A stretch of DNA of 7,249 nt, from positions 1 to 7,249 of the forward strand of contig CAJOQY010000166.1 of NCBI GenBank assembly GCA_905236835.1, in the 5' to 3' direction. This document shows positions 6,260-7,249 of the stretch, piece by piece. Below the pieces are notes generated by a model. That model had not been told where the DNA came from and searched no databases. It saw nothing but the letters and a program-made list of their open reading frames with translations. Position 1 is the stretch's first letter. Each line of letters begins with the position of its first letter. Made by a program: the position numbers and the translations under genes. The DNA comes from an uncultured Oscillibacter sp. GTDB taxonomy: Bacteria > Bacillota > Clostridia > Oscillospirales > Oscillospiraceae.

Positions 6260-6270
6260 CCAAAGGCTGA

Positions 6271-6280
6271 ACTGTCCAGT
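6271..6280. promoter_or_regulatory. Short inverted repeat in the regulator leader
   Basis: ACTG-TC-CAGT, 4-bp arms around two bases, between the second palindrome and the ribosome site of the regulator gene. Too short to be convincing alone; noted because a second inverted repeat lies only 4 bp away. Confidence 0.25.
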
Positions 6281-6284
6281 CTTT

Positions 6285-6296
6285 CCCGAACTCGGG
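6285..6296. promoter_or_regulatory. Candidate operator palindrome at the regulator transcription start
   Basis: CCCGA-AC-TCGGG, 5-bp arms around a two-base centre. It lies 4-15 bp past the -10 box of the regulator promoter, where a bound repressor would block initiation. A dimeric helix-turn-helix protein such as the TrpR-like regulator would suit such a site. No binding is proven. Confidence 0.4.
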
Positions 6297-6299
6297 TGA

Positions 6300-6328
6300 A
6301 TATTATCATATTTCCCCTGAAATGTAAA
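6300..6328 (-). promoter_or_regulatory. Sigma-A promoter candidate for the regulator-methyltransferase-hslO operon
   Basis: On the minus strand, -35 TTTACA (6323-6328), a 17-bp spacer, and -10 TAATAT (6300-6305) preceded by TGA, an extended -10 element. Transcription would start near 6293, about 48 nt before ATG 6245. This is the best promoter match in the window. Confidence 0.6.
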
Positions 6329-6362
6329 GTCCGTATCCCGGTTTCCCGTAAAATCAATCATA

Positions 6363-6394
6363 CGCGTAAATTTTAATTCGCGCTTTACGCGCGA
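6363..6394. repeat. Two overlapping, mutually exclusive inverted repeats
   Basis: CGCGTAAA (6363-6370) can pair with TTTACGCG (6384-6391) over a 13-nt loop. TCGCGC (6378-6383) can instead pair with GCGCGA (6389-6394) over 5 nt. The arms share bases 6389-6391, so both cannot form together. They lie between the two divergent promoters, outside either predicted transcript, so a protein-binding role is more likely than an RNA switch. Confidence 0.45.
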
Positions 6395-6456
6395 TCCCCC
6401 CCCCTCTTCGCGTTCTCCTGTATTTTTCCCGCATTTCTCCGGATAGAATTTTCCTG

Positions 6457-6485
6457 TTGCAACGGGGCGGCGGGCGTGATAGAAT
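6457..6485 (+). promoter_or_regulatory. Sigma-A promoter candidate for the phospholipase-like gene
   Basis: -35 TTGCAA (6457-6462), a 17-bp spacer and -10 TAGAAT (6480-6485). Transcription would start near 6492, leaving an A+T-rich leader of about 100 nt before ATG 6591. Confidence 0.45.
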
Positions 6486-6518
6486 CATCCCCGCGCGAGA
6501 ACCATCAAAAAATATTTT

Positions 6519-6542
6519 TTATATTAAAATTTATATTAAAAT
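6519..6542. repeat. 12-bp tandem repeat in the A+T-rich leader
   Basis: TTATATTAAAAT occurs twice head to tail, at 6519-6530 and 6531-6542, within the predicted leader of the phospholipase-like gene. Probably low-complexity DNA. Confidence 0.6.
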
Positions 6543-6590
6543 TATAAAAATAAATATTATATTATAAAATCTCAAACCGGAGGGAATATC

Positions 6591-7202
6591 ATGCAAAAAC
6601 GCAGTCATGCCCTTTTGGCGTCCGCGCTGTTGCGCTGTGAGGGCGGCTTTCCCGCCCGCCGCTATGAAATCGCCTTTTTAATCGGCTCCGTACAGCCCGA
6701 TTGCAATCCCCTGAGTTATTTAAAAGGCTCCGCGCGCTATAAAAAATTCGGCGGCCATACTTATCATAATGCCCGGCGTTACATTCAATCCCGCGTCCGG
6801 CGGCTTCATAACCGTTCCCGCTGGAATCTCTGGTCTTATTATACCCTCGGCAAACTGACGCATTATATCGCCGACGCGTTCACATGGCCGCATAACGATC
6901 ATTTCCCCGGCTCCCCGCTGGAACATCATACTTATGAAACGGCCCTGCGCGCGCGTTTCGCGGAGTTCGCGCGCGAAAACACGCTCTGCCACAGCGAATG
7001 CCCGGCGGATTTCCCGGAACGCCTTGAAATCCTGCATGAGCGTTATCAATCCGCCCCGGGCGGCATGGACCGCGATATTCGCTATATTTTAGCCGCCAAT
7101 GAGCTTTTAATGGCCTATTGCCGGTCGCGGGCTTGGAAATCCGTCCCGGCCTCGATTCCCGCGAACAATCAGCCGCCCGCGCCCGCCGGACAGTTGATCT
7201 AA
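6591..7202 (+). CDS. Zinc-dependent phospholipase C-like protein
   Basis: Protein of 203 residues related to the Zn-dependent phospholipase C / S1-P1 fold family. The key evidence is the ligand pattern. His91-xxx-Asp95-xxxxx-His101 (LTHYIADAFTWPH) has the same spacing as the H118, D122, H128 trio I recall from Bacillus cereus phospholipase C. His112-xxx-Glu116 matches its H142/E146 pair. His6, Asp37 (QPDCNP) and His56 or His59 (GGHTYHN) can supply the rest. There is no signal peptide, unlike secreted phospholipases C, so this is probably a cytoplasmic hydrolase or metal-binding protein of unknown substrate. The C-terminal 20 residues are Pro/Ala-rich and look disordered. The start is ATG 6591, with GGAGGG 6 nt upstream. 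It stands alone on the plus strand, divergent from the regulator operon; TAA at 7200-7202 lies in an 11-bp tandem repeat. Confidence 0.8.
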   Translation: MQKRSHALLASALLRCEGGFPARRYEIAFLIGSVQPDCNPLSYLKGSARYKKFGGHTYHNARRYIQSRVRRLHNRSRWNLWSYYTLGKLTHYIADAFTWPHNDHFPGSPLEHHTYETALRARFAEFARENTLCHSECPADFPERLEILHERYQSAPGGMDRDIRYILAANELLMAYCRSRAWKSVPASIPANNQPPAPAGQLI

Positions 7203-7221
7203 TATCCGCCTAATATCCGCC
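7200..7221. repeat. 11-bp tandem duplication covering the stop codon
   Basis: TAATATCCGCC occurs twice in direct contact, at 7200-7210 and 7211-7221. The first three bases are the stop codon of the phospholipase-like gene, so the second copy is non-coding. It looks like a recent replication-slippage duplication. Confidence 0.8.
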
Positions 7222-7249
7222 CCGCGCCGGGTGATTTTCAAATCCTCCG

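Larger units (their letters stand above)
6246..6590. other. Divergent intergenic regulatory region (345 bp)
   Basis: Non-coding DNA between the leftward regulator operon and the rightward phospholipase-like gene. In order it holds two short palindromes in the regulator leader (6271-6280, 6285-6296), a leftward promoter (6300-6328), overlapping inverted repeats (6363-6394), a C9 tract (6396-6404), a rightward promoter (6457-6485), a 12-bp tandem repeat (6519-6542) and the ribosome site GGAGGG (6579-6584). I see no convincing small gene in it. Confidence 0.7.

Noticed and set aside
7221..7239. Terminator after the phospholipase-like gene
   Set aside because: CCCG-CGC-CGGG followed by TGATTTTC has only a 4-bp stem and a short, interrupted T-run. 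The window ends too soon to judge.

Overview
The window looks like chromosomal DNA from a Gram-positive member of the Bacillota, most likely an anaerobic, gut-type clostridial lineage. The reasons are a lipoprotein-type substrate-binding protein, a BspA-like leucine-rich-repeat surface protein, a YerC/YecD-type TrpR-like regulator, a redox chaperone Hsp33, strong GGAGG ribosome sites and a TTG start. Composition is strikingly mosaic: coding DNA is rich in CGCG/GCGC, while several intergenic stretches are almost pure A+T. The taxonomic call is inference; there is no rRNA or marker gene to fix it.

Layout, left to right. (1) 1-869, plus strand: the 3' end of a gene for a BspA-type LRR protein whose start lies outside the window. 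(2) 870-946: a convergent intergenic gap with a strong GC-rich stem-loop. (3) 947-3974, minus strand: a compact four-gene polar amino acid ABC importer operon, transcribed leftward as permease, permease, ATPase, binding lipoprotein. The binding protein resembles the cysteine-binding CjaA type, so cysteine (or a related thiol amino acid) is the best substrate guess. (4) 3975-4145: an A+T-rich leader with a good promoter candidate and a CG-rich hairpin that probably ends the upstream unit. (5) 4146-6245, minus strand: TrpR-like regulator, SAM methyltransferase and hslO, probably one operon read from a promoter near 6300-6328. (6) 6246-6590: a divergent regulatory region with two opposing promoter candidates, several inverted repeats and a C9 tract. 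(7) 6591-7202, plus strand: a zinc-dependent phospholipase C-like protein with a full set of metal-ligand candidates.

How the genes may fit together: the ABC operon is a complete transporter in itself. The regulator-methyltransferase-hslO cluster is tightly packed, with an ATGA overlap between the first two genes, which suggests co-expression. Hsp33 is a disulfide-switched chaperone and the neighbouring importer probably brings in a thiol amino acid, so a loose redox theme is possible, but the two units seem to have separate promoters.

I see no mobile element, CRISPR array, tRNA or rRNA. Nothing here is clearly a new biological system. The most unusual signals are the repeat-built basic N-terminus of the methyltransferase with a (CG)4 hairpin on its start codon, and the nested inverted repeats in the divergent promoter region.
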